A stretch of 17,333 nt of DNA, taken from contig JABABY010000017.1 of the NCBI GenBank assembly GCA_014237955.1, forward strand, positions 1 to 17,333, read 5' to 3'. The position numbers and the translations under genes are program-made. How positions within the stretch are numbered: position 1 is the first letter of the stretch; every line of letters begins with the position of its first letter. The notes beneath the pieces were generated by a model. The model saw nothing but the letters and a program-made list of their open reading frames with translations, had not been told where the DNA came from and ran no database searches. The DNA comes from Planctomycetota bacterium. GTDB lineage: Bacteria; Planctomycetota; Planctomycetia; Pirellulales; UBA7805. Below are positions 1 to 7,800 of this stretch, one piece after another.

Positions 1-2
1 TT

Positions 3-1766
3 TATTGCAGCGGACTCATGCTGTCTCTTTGCGTTCGTATTTCCTTCGCAGAAGAACCGTCACAGCCATCGCAAGAAAAGACCGCGCCTGCTCAAATCAA
101 TGCCGATGAAGAACAACCGGCAAACCAAACACAAAAAGACGCGGAAAAGCCCGATGTTCCAACACCGGTACAATCTGCAGCAGATTTTTTGAACGAGGCG
201 ACCAGACTGAAAATTGGCGCCAACACGTTTGATGACATGGAGCGGGTGATCCAACTCTGCAAGAAGGCTCTAGCGGTTGGTGGGCTGGATGAACAGGGTG
301 TGCTTTTTGCGAATCAGATGATTGTATCAACCCGCCTAGAGAGGGCACAGCGATTTTGTGAAGAGATCTTTGATCGCAAGCCCCCTACTGATAACTGGCT
401 TCCACTGGCACGTGTTGCCCTGGCGGATCTCGAACTGGCCGTCAAGCGTCAGGACGACCTCCCCCAAGCCCACCTGTTGATCGGACGAATCCAGACGCTT
501 CCACAAGGCAATCGCAAAAAGGCGCTTGCCGAATTTAACAAGGCAATCAAACAGTCCACGCAGAACCCGGCGATTCAAGCACTGGCTCTCGCCCTTCGGG
601 GTGAAATGACCGAAGAGGGCCAAAAAAAACTGGCCGACTACAATAAGGCGTTGGCTTTACAGCCTAACTTGCCAATCGCACTTCGCGGACGGGGAATCTA
701 TTACCTCGTAAATAATAATGCGGAAAAGGCTGCTGAGGATCTTTCTAAACTGGCAAGCCTGGAACCAGAAGATTCACGAGTCCATGAAGTACTCGCCTTG
801 AGTCAGTTATTTCAAAAAAAAGTGGATCTGGCAATTGCCAGTTTGAACCGTTCCCTTGAACTTGATCCTGATAGAGGGTCGGCACTCTTCTACCGCGCGC
901 AAATTTATTTGGAAAAGAAAGAGTCTGAGAAAGCACTGGAAGATATCAATCGGGCGGTCGACCTGGAAACCAACAATCTTCGCTGGCGATTATTGCGCGC
1001 TCAAATCTATCACGACAGCGGCAACACAAAAGCCGCCTTGGATGAAATAGAACGGGTGCTGGTCGTAGACCCCAAGTTGCTCGATGCGATAGAACTGCAG
1101 GCAGCGATCCTGGCAGCATCCGATCGAATGGATGACGCCATCGCCGGACTCCAGCGAGCGGCGGCGGCGATGCCCAACAATAGTGAGTTGCTTGTGACAC
1201 TGGCTCTTTTTTTTGCCACCAACGATCAGGTCCAGCAGGCTCTGGATACCTATGACAAACTCCTGGCCAAGCCCATACCCCATGGTCCCATTTACCGCAG
1301 TCGGGGTGATTTGCTGTTGAATCTCGGGCGGCAGGCCGAAGCGATTGCCGAATACGAAAAAGCACTCGAACTTGATCCTGAGGATTCGGGGATCTTAAAT
1401 AATCTGGCGTGGGTTTTGGCCACTTCTCCCGAGCCAAAGCTTCGGGACGCCAAGCGATCACTCACACTGGCAAACCGGGCATGTGAAGCCACCGAATTTA
1501 AAAAGGCACATATTCTCAGTACCCTGGCTGCGGCTCATGCGGAAAATGGTGATTTTGAATCGGCCATCCGTTGGTCCAGCAAGGCGGTGCAAATAGGTGA
1601 CGAGGCGGCCGATGGGCAACTTAAGGCCGAACTCGAGGGATATCGGGCCGGGAAACCGTGGCGCGAGATTCAAGGGCAGGATAAGAAGGACGGCGAAGAG
1701 GGCAACAATGCGAAAGAAGAGATCAAAGAGCCGGTGGTAGAAGCGACCGAAGGGACCAAGGAATAG
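3..1766 (+). CDS. Exported TPR-repeat protein, 5' end beyond the window
   Basis: The protein is a chain of tetratricopeptide repeats and is probably a periplasmic or envelope scaffold; its partner is unknown. The first in-window Met is at nt 18, but the frame is open to the edge and encodes YCSGL before it. Together with LMLSLCVRISFA this resembles the hydrophobic core and cleavage end of a signal peptide (SFA before EEP), so the true start is probably upstream of the window. After an acidic, Gln/Pro-rich linker (about residues 14-55 from that Met) come TPR-like helix pairs from about residue 150 to 520, with recurrent A-x-x-x-x-x-x-A-L-x-L-x-P signatures such as KALALQPN, RSLELDPD and KALELDPED. 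The C-terminal part (LNNLAWVLATSPEP and AHILSTLAAAHAENGDF) matches a style I know from planctomycete TPR proteins. The tail is highly charged. The gene converges with the glycosyltransferase gene 89 nt downstream. No enzymatic domain is visible. Confidence 0.85.
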   Translation, partial: YCSGLMLSLCVRISFAEEPSQPSQEKTAPAQINADEEQPANQTQKDAEKPDVPTPVQSAADFLNEATRLKIGANTFDDMERVIQLCKKALAVGGLDEQGVLFANQMIVSTRLERAQRFCEEIFDRKPPTDNWLPLARVALADLELAVKRQDDLPQAHLLIGRIQTLPQGNRKKALAEFNKAIKQSTQNPAIQALALALRGEMTEEGQKKLADYNKALALQPNLPIALRGRGIYYLVNNNAEKAAEDLSKLASLEPEDSRVHEVLALSQLFQKKVDLAIASLNRSLELDPDRGSALFYRAQIYLEKKESEKALEDINRAVDLETNNLRWRLLRAQIYHDSGNTKAALDEIERVLVVDPKLLDAIELQAAILAASDRMDDAIAGLQRAAAAMPNNSELLVTLALFFATNDQVQQALDTYDKLLAKPIPHGPIYRSRGDLLLNLGRQAEAIAEYEKALELDPEDSGILNNLAWVLATSPEPKLRDAKRSLTLANRACEATEFKKAHILSTLAAAHAENGDFESAIRWSSKAVQIGDEAADGQLKAELEGYRAGKPWREIQGQDKKDGEEGNNAKEEIKEPVVEATEGTKE

Positions 1767-1855
1767 AAAAATGCGGCCCGCCAATCCCCAGCCGTCAGAT
1801 CAAGTCATGGACCTCGTGGCAAGGCATCTACGCTGAGAGTCGCGATTGTACGGGT

Positions 1856-3019
1856 CTACAGTCGTACTCGCTCACCGGCACGGGCGGAGGTAAGGTTGTG
1901 CTGATCGCCACGCCACCGGACACCACCACGAAGGATGGCCAGCCACAGCGATCGCTGACTGACCAAGAGCGTTGAGAGCAACCCCAGCGGTACCAGGCAA
2001 GCCCAGGCGGCTGGCAACCCGAATCGGTGTGAGGCCGTCAGGGTCGTCGCGGTCGCGACGAGGGCGGAGACCAAGGCGATCAGGCTCACTGGCAGTGGAA
2101 CCACCGACCAGAGTGCCAGCAATGTAAAGGAACTCAGAAGTGCCAGCACCAGGACCAGGATCAGAATGGAAAGCAGGATCAATTGTATTCGACCGCCACC
2201 CTTGGCTGCCCCTTTTTCCATGCCCTGCAGGAAGTCTCGCGTTGATCGGTACCAGTGAACTCGGAGCCGATCCTTGGCAACCGCCAGTCGTGATCGCCCA
2301 CCAGATTCGTGGATGATCATGCCGACACCGACATCATCAGCAATCTCCATCCTAAGTTGTTCCATTCCACCCGCATGTTCCAAGGCGGCTCGACGGACCA
2401 GGTTGAAGGCACCAACGCCCATGGCCCGATCGGAACGATCGTCGTTGGCGCGCCACAGTCTCAAGGCTGTCATTAAGACGAGCATCATCACTGGCAGACA
2501 ACTCTTGAGCAGCACGGGGCCACGGATGATCCTGGGAATCAGGGCGACATGATCGGCCTGTTCTTCCTGGGCCCAGCAGAGGGCGGACTCGATCAGGCCG
2601 GGATCCACTTGAACATCAGCGTCGGACAGGAGATACCAGTCTCCCCGGGCAATTTCGATGCCCTGTTGTTGTGCATGGACTTTGCCAAGCCACCCCTCGG
2701 GTAGTTCTTCAAGGTGCAGTACCCGGATGCGTGCATCCTCTAAAGCAAGTCGGTCCATGATGGGACCCGTTTCATCGGTTGAGCGATCATTAACCAGGAT
2801 GAACTCCAGCCATGGGGCGGCATCACGCAACCGGGTGCGCATGGCCGATTCGAGTTCATCGGCTTCGTTCCGAGCCGGGCAGATGACACTCACCAGTTGG
2901 TGGTGGTCGACTGTTCCAGGTTGAAGTGAGCGAACCCGCCGACAGGTCATGGCAATCAGGCTCGCCAAAGCCGTCCAGAGGCACAGTCCGCAAATGGTGA
3001 TGATCCAGGCCCAGGTCAT
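1856..3019 (-). CDS. Membrane-anchored family 2 glycosyltransferase (HpnB-like)
   Basis: This 387-aa protein is predicted to transfer a sugar from a nucleotide-sugar donor at the cytoplasmic face of the membrane; the acceptor is unknown. Residues 3-25 form an N-terminal membrane helix. A GT-A fold domain follows: SVICPARNE at 44-52, VNDRSTDET at 76-84, and the donor/metal-binding SDAD at 132-135 (the DxD equivalent). An acidic IADDVGVGM motif and a later VHWYRSTRDF segment with W and R sit where this family has its catalytic Asp and acceptor motifs. Two or three hydrophobic segments close the protein (about 279-355). The stretch LPEGWLGKVHAQQQG resembles the HpnB branch, first named for hopanoid gene clusters, but no hopanoid gene is visible here. 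Its start lies 64 nt downstream of the sulfite reductase stop on the same strand, so co-transcription is possible, though no functional link is obvious. The ATG start lacks a clear Shine-Dalgarno. Confidence 0.85.
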   Translation of the reverse strand: MTWAWIITICGLCLWTALASLIAMTCRRVRSLQPGTVDHHQLVSVICPARNEADELESAMRTRLRDAAPWLEFILVNDRSTDETGPIMDRLALEDARIRVLHLEELPEGWLGKVHAQQQGIEIARGDWYLLSDADVQVDPGLIESALCWAQEEQADHVALIPRIIRGPVLLKSCLPVMMLVLMTALRLWRANDDRSDRAMGVGAFNLVRRAALEHAGGMEQLRMEIADDVGVGMIIHESGGRSRLAVAKDRLRVHWYRSTRDFLQGMEKGAAKGGGRIQLILLSILILVLVLALLSSFTLLALWSVVPLPVSLIALVSALVATATTLTASHRFGLPAAWACLVPLGLLSTLLVSQRSLWLAILRGGVRWRGDQHNLTSARAGERVRL

Positions 3020-3083
3020 GAAGAGAGACTAGCTGGTTCCTGCAAAAAGGTTTGTTACACTTTCGGACTGCATCTTTGAGGTG

Positions 3084-4826
3084 TTAGGTCGAAGCGTTTT
3101 GTTCGCCCCAGCCGGTCAGATTCTCCAAGCCTTTGCGATCACAAAAGTCCCCAAAAGACTCGTTCTTTTTATGATCCTGTTTGAAGTATCTGAAGAGTGG
3201 CAACAGGGTCTGAACCACTTCGCCAGCCGGGACCAGATCTTTATAGATCCAATTCAATCGATCGCCCTGGCAGCGGCCGCCAATCAGGATGGTATATTTT
3301 CCTAGCGTCTTGCCCACCAAGCCGATGTCTGAATTGTAGGGTCGGGCGCAACCGTTAGGACAGCCGGTCATGCGGGTTGTGAATATTTCATCCGAGAGAC
3401 CCAATTTTTTCAGCTCGACTTCTAGAGCGTCCATCATTCCCGGAAGCGCTCTCTCGCTCTCGGTCACCGCAAGCCCGCAGGTTGGCATGGCGGGGCAGGC
3501 CATCGACCACCGCCGGACCATACTGATGTCCTCGCTGAGCGAAATTCCATGTCGTTTGAAAATCTCCTCAAATACTGGTTTGTCCGATTCTTCAATGTCG
3601 GTAAACAAAATCGCTTGATGGCTCGTGAATCGCAGCGGGGGCCCGAGTGACTCGCAAATTTCGTACAGCGCGGTTTTGAGGCGAAATCCATCTTCATCTT
3701 TGATGCGCCCATTCTCCACGTTCAGCCCATAAAACCATTTGCCATCTCCCTGTTCGCACCAACCAAGGTGGTCGTCGAATTGGCTAACCTCCAGCGGCTT
3801 TGGATCGATAAGCGGCTTGCCATAATACTCCTCGACCTTCGCTTTGAATTTTTCAATGCCCCAATCGGCAACCAGATACTTGAGTCGTGCAATCTTGCGA
3901 TCGGCTCGATTGCCAAAATCCCGCTGCACCTGGACAATCGCCGTGGCAACAGCAATCACCGCGTCCGGTGCGACAAAGGCCAGCGGTTGGGCCAGGGCGG
4001 GAAATGTTTTTTTGGCCGTCGGGGTTACGCCAAAACCGCCACCGACCAAAAAATTATATCCAACAATGGTGGATCCCTCCTCGATCGCAAGCAGGCCCAA
4101 ATCCTGGGAATAGACATCGACACAGTTGTCGGTCGGTAGCGCGATCCCAATTTTAAATTTTCTCGGGAGATAGACTGCGCCATAAATCGGTTCCACCTCA
4201 AACGGATCCCGGTCCCCGCCGACCAGCTGTTTTTCTCCCTCCGGTTCCTCGCTGAGCCAGATCTGGTGGTAGGCACGGGTGTGGGGTGCAAAATGCTCGG
4301 CTAGCCGATCGGCCATCTGCTGCAGTTCGTCATGGACCGGATCGCCTCGCAGCGGCGCGGGACAACACATCACGTTACGGTTCACATCCCCACACGCCCC
4401 GAGCGTCGAAGCCTGGACTTCGTTGATCCGCCGGATTGTTTTTTTAAGATCCTTTTTGAGAATCCCATGCAGCTGCAGGGCCTGCCGCGTGGTCACCCGC
4501 AATGTGGCGTTGCCCACCTCATCGCAAAGCGCTAGTTCGGCGAGCATCTGCGCACTGCTAAACTTGCCGCCCGGTATTTTGGTCCGGACCATCATGGAGT
4601 AGGCCTTACCCCGGCCATCCTCGCGGGCCGCTTTGCGTTCGTCCCGATTGTCCTGCTGGTAGCTGCCGTGATGTTTGATGAGTTGGATGCTGCCCTTGCC
4701 GAAGAAGCTGTTTTCGTCGAGGAGTTCCTCGGGAATCTCCCCCCGCAGAAAATGGCTCTCCTGCTTGAATCCTTCAACCGCACTCGGTTTGGCCGCATCG
4801 GACTTGGCGGGGGGTGGTTGGCTCAT
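3084..4826 (-). CDS. Assimilatory sulfite reductase hemoprotein (siroheme/4Fe-4S)
   Basis: The enzyme reduces sulfite to sulfide with six electrons in assimilatory sulfur metabolism in the cytosol. It carries the duplicated nitrite/sulfite reductase ferredoxin-like and siroheme domains. Visible signatures are RVTTRQALQLHG, the sulfite-reductase-type TLGACGDVNRNVMC, and the 4Fe-4S/siroheme cysteines as C-x5-C (CPAMPTC) and C-x3-C (CPNGC). On a 580-aa protein the cysteines fall at about 444, 450, 489 and 493. TLGACGDVNRNV favours sulfite over nitrite. The start is uncertain: I chose ATG at 4826 (MSQPPPAK...) because known homologs begin near here, but the frame stays open to an ATG at 5006, giving 60 extra residues that resemble a signal peptide. 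Neither start has a good Shine-Dalgarno. No flavoprotein subunit gene (cysJ) lies beside it, so the electron donor (ferredoxin or a separate reductase) cannot be told. It is divergent from the lipoprotein gene at 5096. Confidence 0.93.
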   Translation of the reverse strand: MSQPPPAKSDAAKPSAVEGFKQESHFLRGEIPEELLDENSFFGKGSIQLIKHHGSYQQDNRDERKAAREDGRGKAYSMMVRTKIPGGKFSSAQMLAELALCDEVGNATLRVTTRQALQLHGILKKDLKKTIRRINEVQASTLGACGDVNRNVMCCPAPLRGDPVHDELQQMADRLAEHFAPHTRAYHQIWLSEEPEGEKQLVGGDRDPFEVEPIYGAVYLPRKFKIGIALPTDNCVDVYSQDLGLLAIEEGSTIVGYNFLVGGGFGVTPTAKKTFPALAQPLAFVAPDAVIAVATAIVQVQRDFGNRADRKIARLKYLVADWGIEKFKAKVEEYYGKPLIDPKPLEVSQFDDHLGWCEQGDGKWFYGLNVENGRIKDEDGFRLKTALYEICESLGPPLRFTSHQAILFTDIEESDKPVFEEIFKRHGISLSEDISMVRRWSMACPAMPTCGLAVTESERALPGMMDALEVELKKLGLSDEIFTTRMTGCPNGCARPYNSDIGLVGKTLGKYTILIGGRCQGDRLNWIYKDLVPAGEVVQTLLPLFRYFKQDHKKNESFGDFCDRKGLENLTGWGEQNAST

Positions 4827-5073
4827 GGCTGCAAAGCGGGTCTTGGGTGGAGAAGATTGGCCGTTTTTTGCTGGCGGGTCAGTATAACGGGCCACTCTGC
4901 TCTGGGCCATACGATTTGATCTGCCAGCAGCGGCCTCCATCGAGAAGGGCGAGATAATGAGCAAACCGATGCTCCAAAAGGCCAATTGTCGCACGAGAAA
5001 GGCCACCGGCTTGCTTGCACGCCCCGGAGGATAACGGCTACCATGAATAGGGGCCTGTCAAGGCTGCCGAAAA

Positions 5074-5090
5074 ATCTCATCTTAGGAGAT
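5074..5090 (+). promoter_or_regulatory. Shine-Dalgarno of the lipoprotein gene inside a small hairpin
   Basis: AGGAG at 5084-5088 lies 7 nt before the ATG at 5096 and decides that start over the internal ATGs at 5102 and 5135. The same bases are part of a short inverted repeat: ATCTC at 5074-5078 and GAGAT at 5086-5090, with a 7-nt loop. A 5-bp stem this AT-rich is weak and may be chance. No convincing sigma-70 promoter was seen in the preceding 5007-5073; TTGCAC, an 18-nt spacer and TACCAT is a poor match. Confidence 0.45.
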
Positions 5091-5095
5091 AATGG

Positions 5096-5611
5096 ATGTT
5101 GATGGATTCTGATCGACCACGAGCACACCGTTTGATGTCCCGGTGGGTGGCGCTTGCACTCCTGGCCAGTGGCAGCTTCATCGGCTGCGGCGATTCGGGC
5201 CGAGTGCCGGTCTATCCCGTGCGGGGAAAGGTCACTCTCGATGGAAAACCTGCGGTGGGAGCATACATCAAATTTATTGCCGTGAACCCCAATGAAAAAA
5301 CAAAGTGGATGATTCCAAAGGGCATTGTCGACAGCGCGGGAAATTACCGGCTCGACACATATGTCACGGGCGACGGGGCCCCTGAAGGAGAATATGGGGT
5401 GACCATTAATTGGCCGACCCCCGAGGAAGATACCGAACCGAACACCTTTCCCGATGTCTGGGAGGAGGTTCGAGACAAATATGCCGACCGAAAAAACCCC
5501 CAGCTTCATGCCGTGGTCCAATTATCGACTGACAATGAAGACGAAGAGATTACGATCCCAACCTTTGAACTCTCTGTGGATGAATATTTTGAGGACGATC
5601 CCGATGAATAG
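5096..5611 (+). CDS. Transthyretin-like / carboxypeptidase-regulatory-like lipoprotein
   Basis: This 171-aa protein is a small predicted lipoprotein of a kind that is abundant in planctomycetes and of unknown role. Residues 14-30 are a hydrophobic export segment ending in SFIG before Cys31, a plausible though not perfect lipobox. The segment VYPVRGKVTLDGKPAVGAYIK (split: VYPVRGKVTL, DGKPAVGAYIK) at about 39-60 is the typical beta-sandwich opening of these CarboxypepD_reg-like/transthyretin-like proteins. Later GNYRLDTYVTGDGAPEGEY fits the same fold. The C-terminus is strongly acidic (DEYFEDDPDE). The start at 5096 is set by AGGAG 7 nt upstream. Its stop overlaps the start of the DUF1559 gene by 8 nt, so the two are almost certainly translated together; pairing of such lipoproteins with DUF1559 genes is a recurrent planctomycete arrangement, and the function of the pair is unknown. 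Confidence 0.85.
   Translation: MLMDSDRPRAHRLMSRWVALALLASGSFIGCGDSGRVPVYPVRGKVTLDGKPAVGAYIKFIAVNPNEKTKWMIPKGIVDSAGNYRLDTYVTGDGAPEGEYGVTINWPTPEEDTEPNTFPDVWEEVRDKYADRKNPQLHAVVQLSTDNEDEEITIPTFELSVDEYFEDDPDE
5591..5611 (+). promoter_or_regulatory. Overlapping stop/start with RBS that fixes the DUF1559 start
   Basis: GAGGA at 5591-5595 lies 8 nt before an ATG at 5604. That ATG is embedded in the end of the upstream gene as ATGAATAG, where TAG (5609-5611) is the lipoprotein stop. This arrangement suggests translational coupling. It also argues against the much longer reading that begins at 5454, whose first 50 residues do not resemble the family. Confidence 0.7.
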
Positions 5612-6584
5612 CCCGTCGATCTACGGCTCTAGTGTGCGTCCCAGGCGACCGGGTCTGACTCTTATCGAGATTACCATCGTAGTGATTGTGATCGGAATCC
5701 TAGCCGCAATTCTATTGCCGGCTATCGGTACTGTCCGCGAAGGTGCCCGGCGAACAAACTGCGTGAATCAGATGCGACAATTGGGGCTGGGGTTCCAAAA
5801 TTATGAGAATCGCCACAGCCGCTTTCCACCCGCCAAAACAACCACCTCACATGAAAAATATGGGCGACATAACGCCCTGATGTTTATCCTGCCCTATTTG
5901 GAACTCGACTATATTTCGGACAAAATCGATTTGACTAAAAACTGGAATGAGGGGGCCAATGAGGATATTGCCAAACAGCATGTCTATCTCTTCCTCTGCC
6001 CGAGTGCACCTTACCGGGATCCCGCAAATAACTATGATGCCACGGACTACACGGTGGCGTATAAAATTGATGAGGGACTTCTCTACGACGACCTAAAAGG
6101 AATCGGTTATGGCGTCGATCTTGCTGCGATAGAAGATGAGGATGAACGAAATGCCACCGAAGACAATGAACGGGCGGCACTTGAACGGGGACTTCTTGGA
6201 GTGGATACATCGACCACCCATTCGGAAATCTCTGACGGCATAGGAAACACCTTTATGATGGTTGAGAGGGCGGGGCTCCCCTATTTGTATAAAGATGGTA
6301 AACAACAGCCAACGAATTACACCTCTAGAATGCGGTGGGCACCTTACACAACTCCGTTTTCTATTACCGATATGTATTACGACCCAACAGGTAGTGAGGA
6401 GGGGCAAAAGGGGTGGAAAATCATGAATCGGAAAAATAGTCAGGAGATCTATAGTTTTCATCCTGGCGGGGCCGTTTTTCTCTATGGCGACGGGGCTGTG
6501 CAGTTTGAGTCGGAGTCCATGGACCCTGTGACCTTTGCCAATCTCTTCACGCGGGACGGTGGCGAGATTGTATTTCGCGAATAG
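5604..6584 (+). CDS. DUF1559 protein with type IV prepilin-like N-terminus
   Basis: This 326-aa protein belongs to the DUF1559 family, expanded to many copies in planctomycetes. It has a class III (type IV pilin/pseudopilin-like) leader: basic VRPRRPG ends at Gly17 and is followed by LTLIEITIVVIVIGILAA. That puts Glu at position 5 of the predicted mature protein, as in pilins processed and methylated by a prepilin peptidase. After the helix comes RRTNCVNQMRQLGLGFQNYE, typical of DUF1559. Near the C-terminus, SFHPGGAVFLYGDGAVQF (about 284-301) is the H-x9-DG signature of this family. The body between them (about 80-280) is acidic and variable. The start at 5604 is supported by GAGGA at good spacing and by the 8-nt overlap with the lipoprotein gene. 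The function is unknown; a surface or pseudopilus-like structure is an inference from the leader only. Confidence 0.92.
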   Translation: MNSPSIYGSSVRPRRPGLTLIEITIVVIVIGILAAILLPAIGTVREGARRTNCVNQMRQLGLGFQNYENRHSRFPPAKTTTSHEKYGRHNALMFILPYLELDYISDKIDLTKNWNEGANEDIAKQHVYLFLCPSAPYRDPANNYDATDYTVAYKIDEGLLYDDLKGIGYGVDLAAIEDEDERNATEDNERAALERGLLGVDTSTTHSEISDGIGNTFMMVERAGLPYLYKDGKQQPTNYTSRMRWAPYTTPFSITDMYYDPTGSEEGQKGWKIMNRKNSQEIYSFHPGGAVFLYGDGAVQFESESMDPVTFANLFTRDGGEIVFRE

Positions 6585-6603
6585 CCTTAGAGGCCCGGGG
6601 CAT

Positions 6604-6609
6604 GGAGAG
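6604..6609 (+). promoter_or_regulatory. Ribosome binding site that sets the start of the EEP hydrolase
   Basis: GGAGAG lies 6 nt before the ATG at 6616. The frame is open further upstream to 6535, but that start would overlap the DUF1559 gene and place 27 non-conserved residues before a clear signal peptide. Confidence 0.65.
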
Positions 6610-6615
6610 CCTATT

Positions 6616-7665
6616 ATGCAAAGCTCGGCGATCGGAGTGCTGGCGGTCCTTTTTTCTCTACTGCCGGTGGCGGGGCTCTGCAGTGAGCAGCCGCTGCGGA
6701 TTGTGACCTTCAACGTCCAGTGCCTGCAGGCGCCCGATACCAACAAGACCCGCCTCTCCCGCTTCCGCTGGAGCCCGGCTCGAGAGGCCCACTTGGAAGC
6801 GATTGCCGGTGTGATCGAAACGCTCGAACCGGATATCTGTGCCCTCATCGAGGTCACGGGCAGCGAAAGCGTGGATCGACTCATCGAAATTCTCCACCGT
6901 AAGGGGCTTAGGCAATACCAGGGGCATCACGTCGAGTCGCAAGACCGGTTCACCGGATTCGATGTGGCCTTTATCACCCGCACGACGCCCGATGAGCAGG
7001 ACGGGTCTTTTATCGGGCACTTCGCCCCGCACGGGGCCGATTCCCGGTGGCAGGAGGTTTACTCATATACCGACGCGGAGGGACAACATCATGATGCAAA
7101 AATCCCGCTCGCCCGGCACGCTCTCATCTACACGACCATTGCGGGCCACAAACTGGCCTTCTTGGGGCTGCATCTCAAATCCGATCCGAGCGATGCGCGG
7201 GCCAATGCCCGCCGCGAGGCTGAAGCGGCCATCGCCAGACGGATCATCCAACAGCAAATTATCCCTCGCGGCTATGAACCGGTCGTGCTTGGGGATTTGA
7301 ACGACTACGATCGAAAGGTCGCTGATCGGGATCCGCTGCGAAGCTCCCAAACCCGCGTATTAGAGAACCTCAAGGATTTTGATCCCGCGCGGGAAGGGGC
7401 CGAACTGTTCAACGTCGCGGGCCATATCCGAAGACCGGAAGATCGGGTCACCTCACACTGGGATCGCAATGAGAATGGGGTCGCCGACAGCGACGATGTG
7501 TACACGATGATCGATCACATCCTGCTGCCCGAATCGCTCAAAAAACACCTGCGGAGGACCTTCGTCTGCCGCCTGACGGGGCTTTCGACAAGCGACCACT
7601 GGCCACTGGTGGTCGATCTGGTGCTTCCCGAGTCGCCCGAGAAGTCGCCGGGTGGGGCAAAATAA
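6616..7665 (+). CDS. Exported endonuclease/exonuclease/phosphatase-family hydrolase
   Basis: This 349-aa protein has the EEP fold shared by DNase I, phosphodiesterases and sphingomyelinases; its substrate cannot be told. Residues 1-23 form a signal peptide, so it acts outside the cytoplasm. The metal and catalytic set is present: RIVTFNV with Asn33, ALIEV with Glu79, LGLHLKS with His186, VLGDLND with Asp227 and Asn229, and the terminal TSDHWP with Asp327/His328. An insertion at residues 283-294 (DRNENGVADSDD) matches an EF-hand/dockerin-type calcium loop, with acidic or Asn residues at loop positions 1, 3, 5, 9 and 12. The gene starts 31 nt after the DUF1559 stop with a good RBS, so it is probably in the same transcript. 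No terminator is visible after its stop. The neighbouring nucleoside locus makes extracellular nucleic acid breakdown tempting, but this is only an inference. Confidence 0.87.
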   Translation: MQSSAIGVLAVLFSLLPVAGLCSEQPLRIVTFNVQCLQAPDTNKTRLSRFRWSPAREAHLEAIAGVIETLEPDICALIEVTGSESVDRLIEILHRKGLRQYQGHHVESQDRFTGFDVAFITRTTPDEQDGSFIGHFAPHGADSRWQEVYSYTDAEGQHHDAKIPLARHALIYTTIAGHKLAFLGLHLKSDPSDARANARREAEAAIARRIIQQQIIPRGYEPVVLGDLNDYDRKVADRDPLRSSQTRVLENLKDFDPAREGAELFNVAGHIRRPEDRVTSHWDRNENGVADSDDVYTMIDHILLPESLKKHLRRTFVCRLTGLSTSDHWPLVVDLVLPESPEKSPGGAK

Positions 7666-7800
7666 TGGGCCGAGCCGCCATGGGTGCTTCAAAATTCGGG
7701 CCGCTCGAGTCATTTTGACCGCTGCCCTCCCACAGTTTGTCTCTGTAGACTATTTTTAGTTTTTCTACACTAGTCAAGATTCGCGGAGCGCGCAATCACG

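Noticed and set aside
946..1461. Minus-strand 171-codon open frame inside the TPR gene
   Set aside because: It is antisense to a clear TPR repeat array, its translation is rich in Arg, Pro and Trp without any motif, and it crosses several repeats. Shadow of the real gene.
4823..5521. Minus-strand 232-codon open frame across the sulfite reductase/lipoprotein divergent gap
   Set aside because: It runs antisense to the lipoprotein gene, has no recognisable domain or RBS, and the lipoprotein frame has a strong RBS and family motifs.
5454..5603. 50-codon N-terminal extension of the DUF1559 protein
   Set aside because: It overlaps the lipoprotein gene and would bury the prepilin leader internally. 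ATG 5604 with GAGGA gives the normal family N-terminus.
6093..6884. Minus-strand 263-codon open frame under the DUF1559 and EEP genes
   Set aside because: Both overlapped plus-strand genes are well supported, and the translation shows only basic/Arg-Ser-rich shadow composition.
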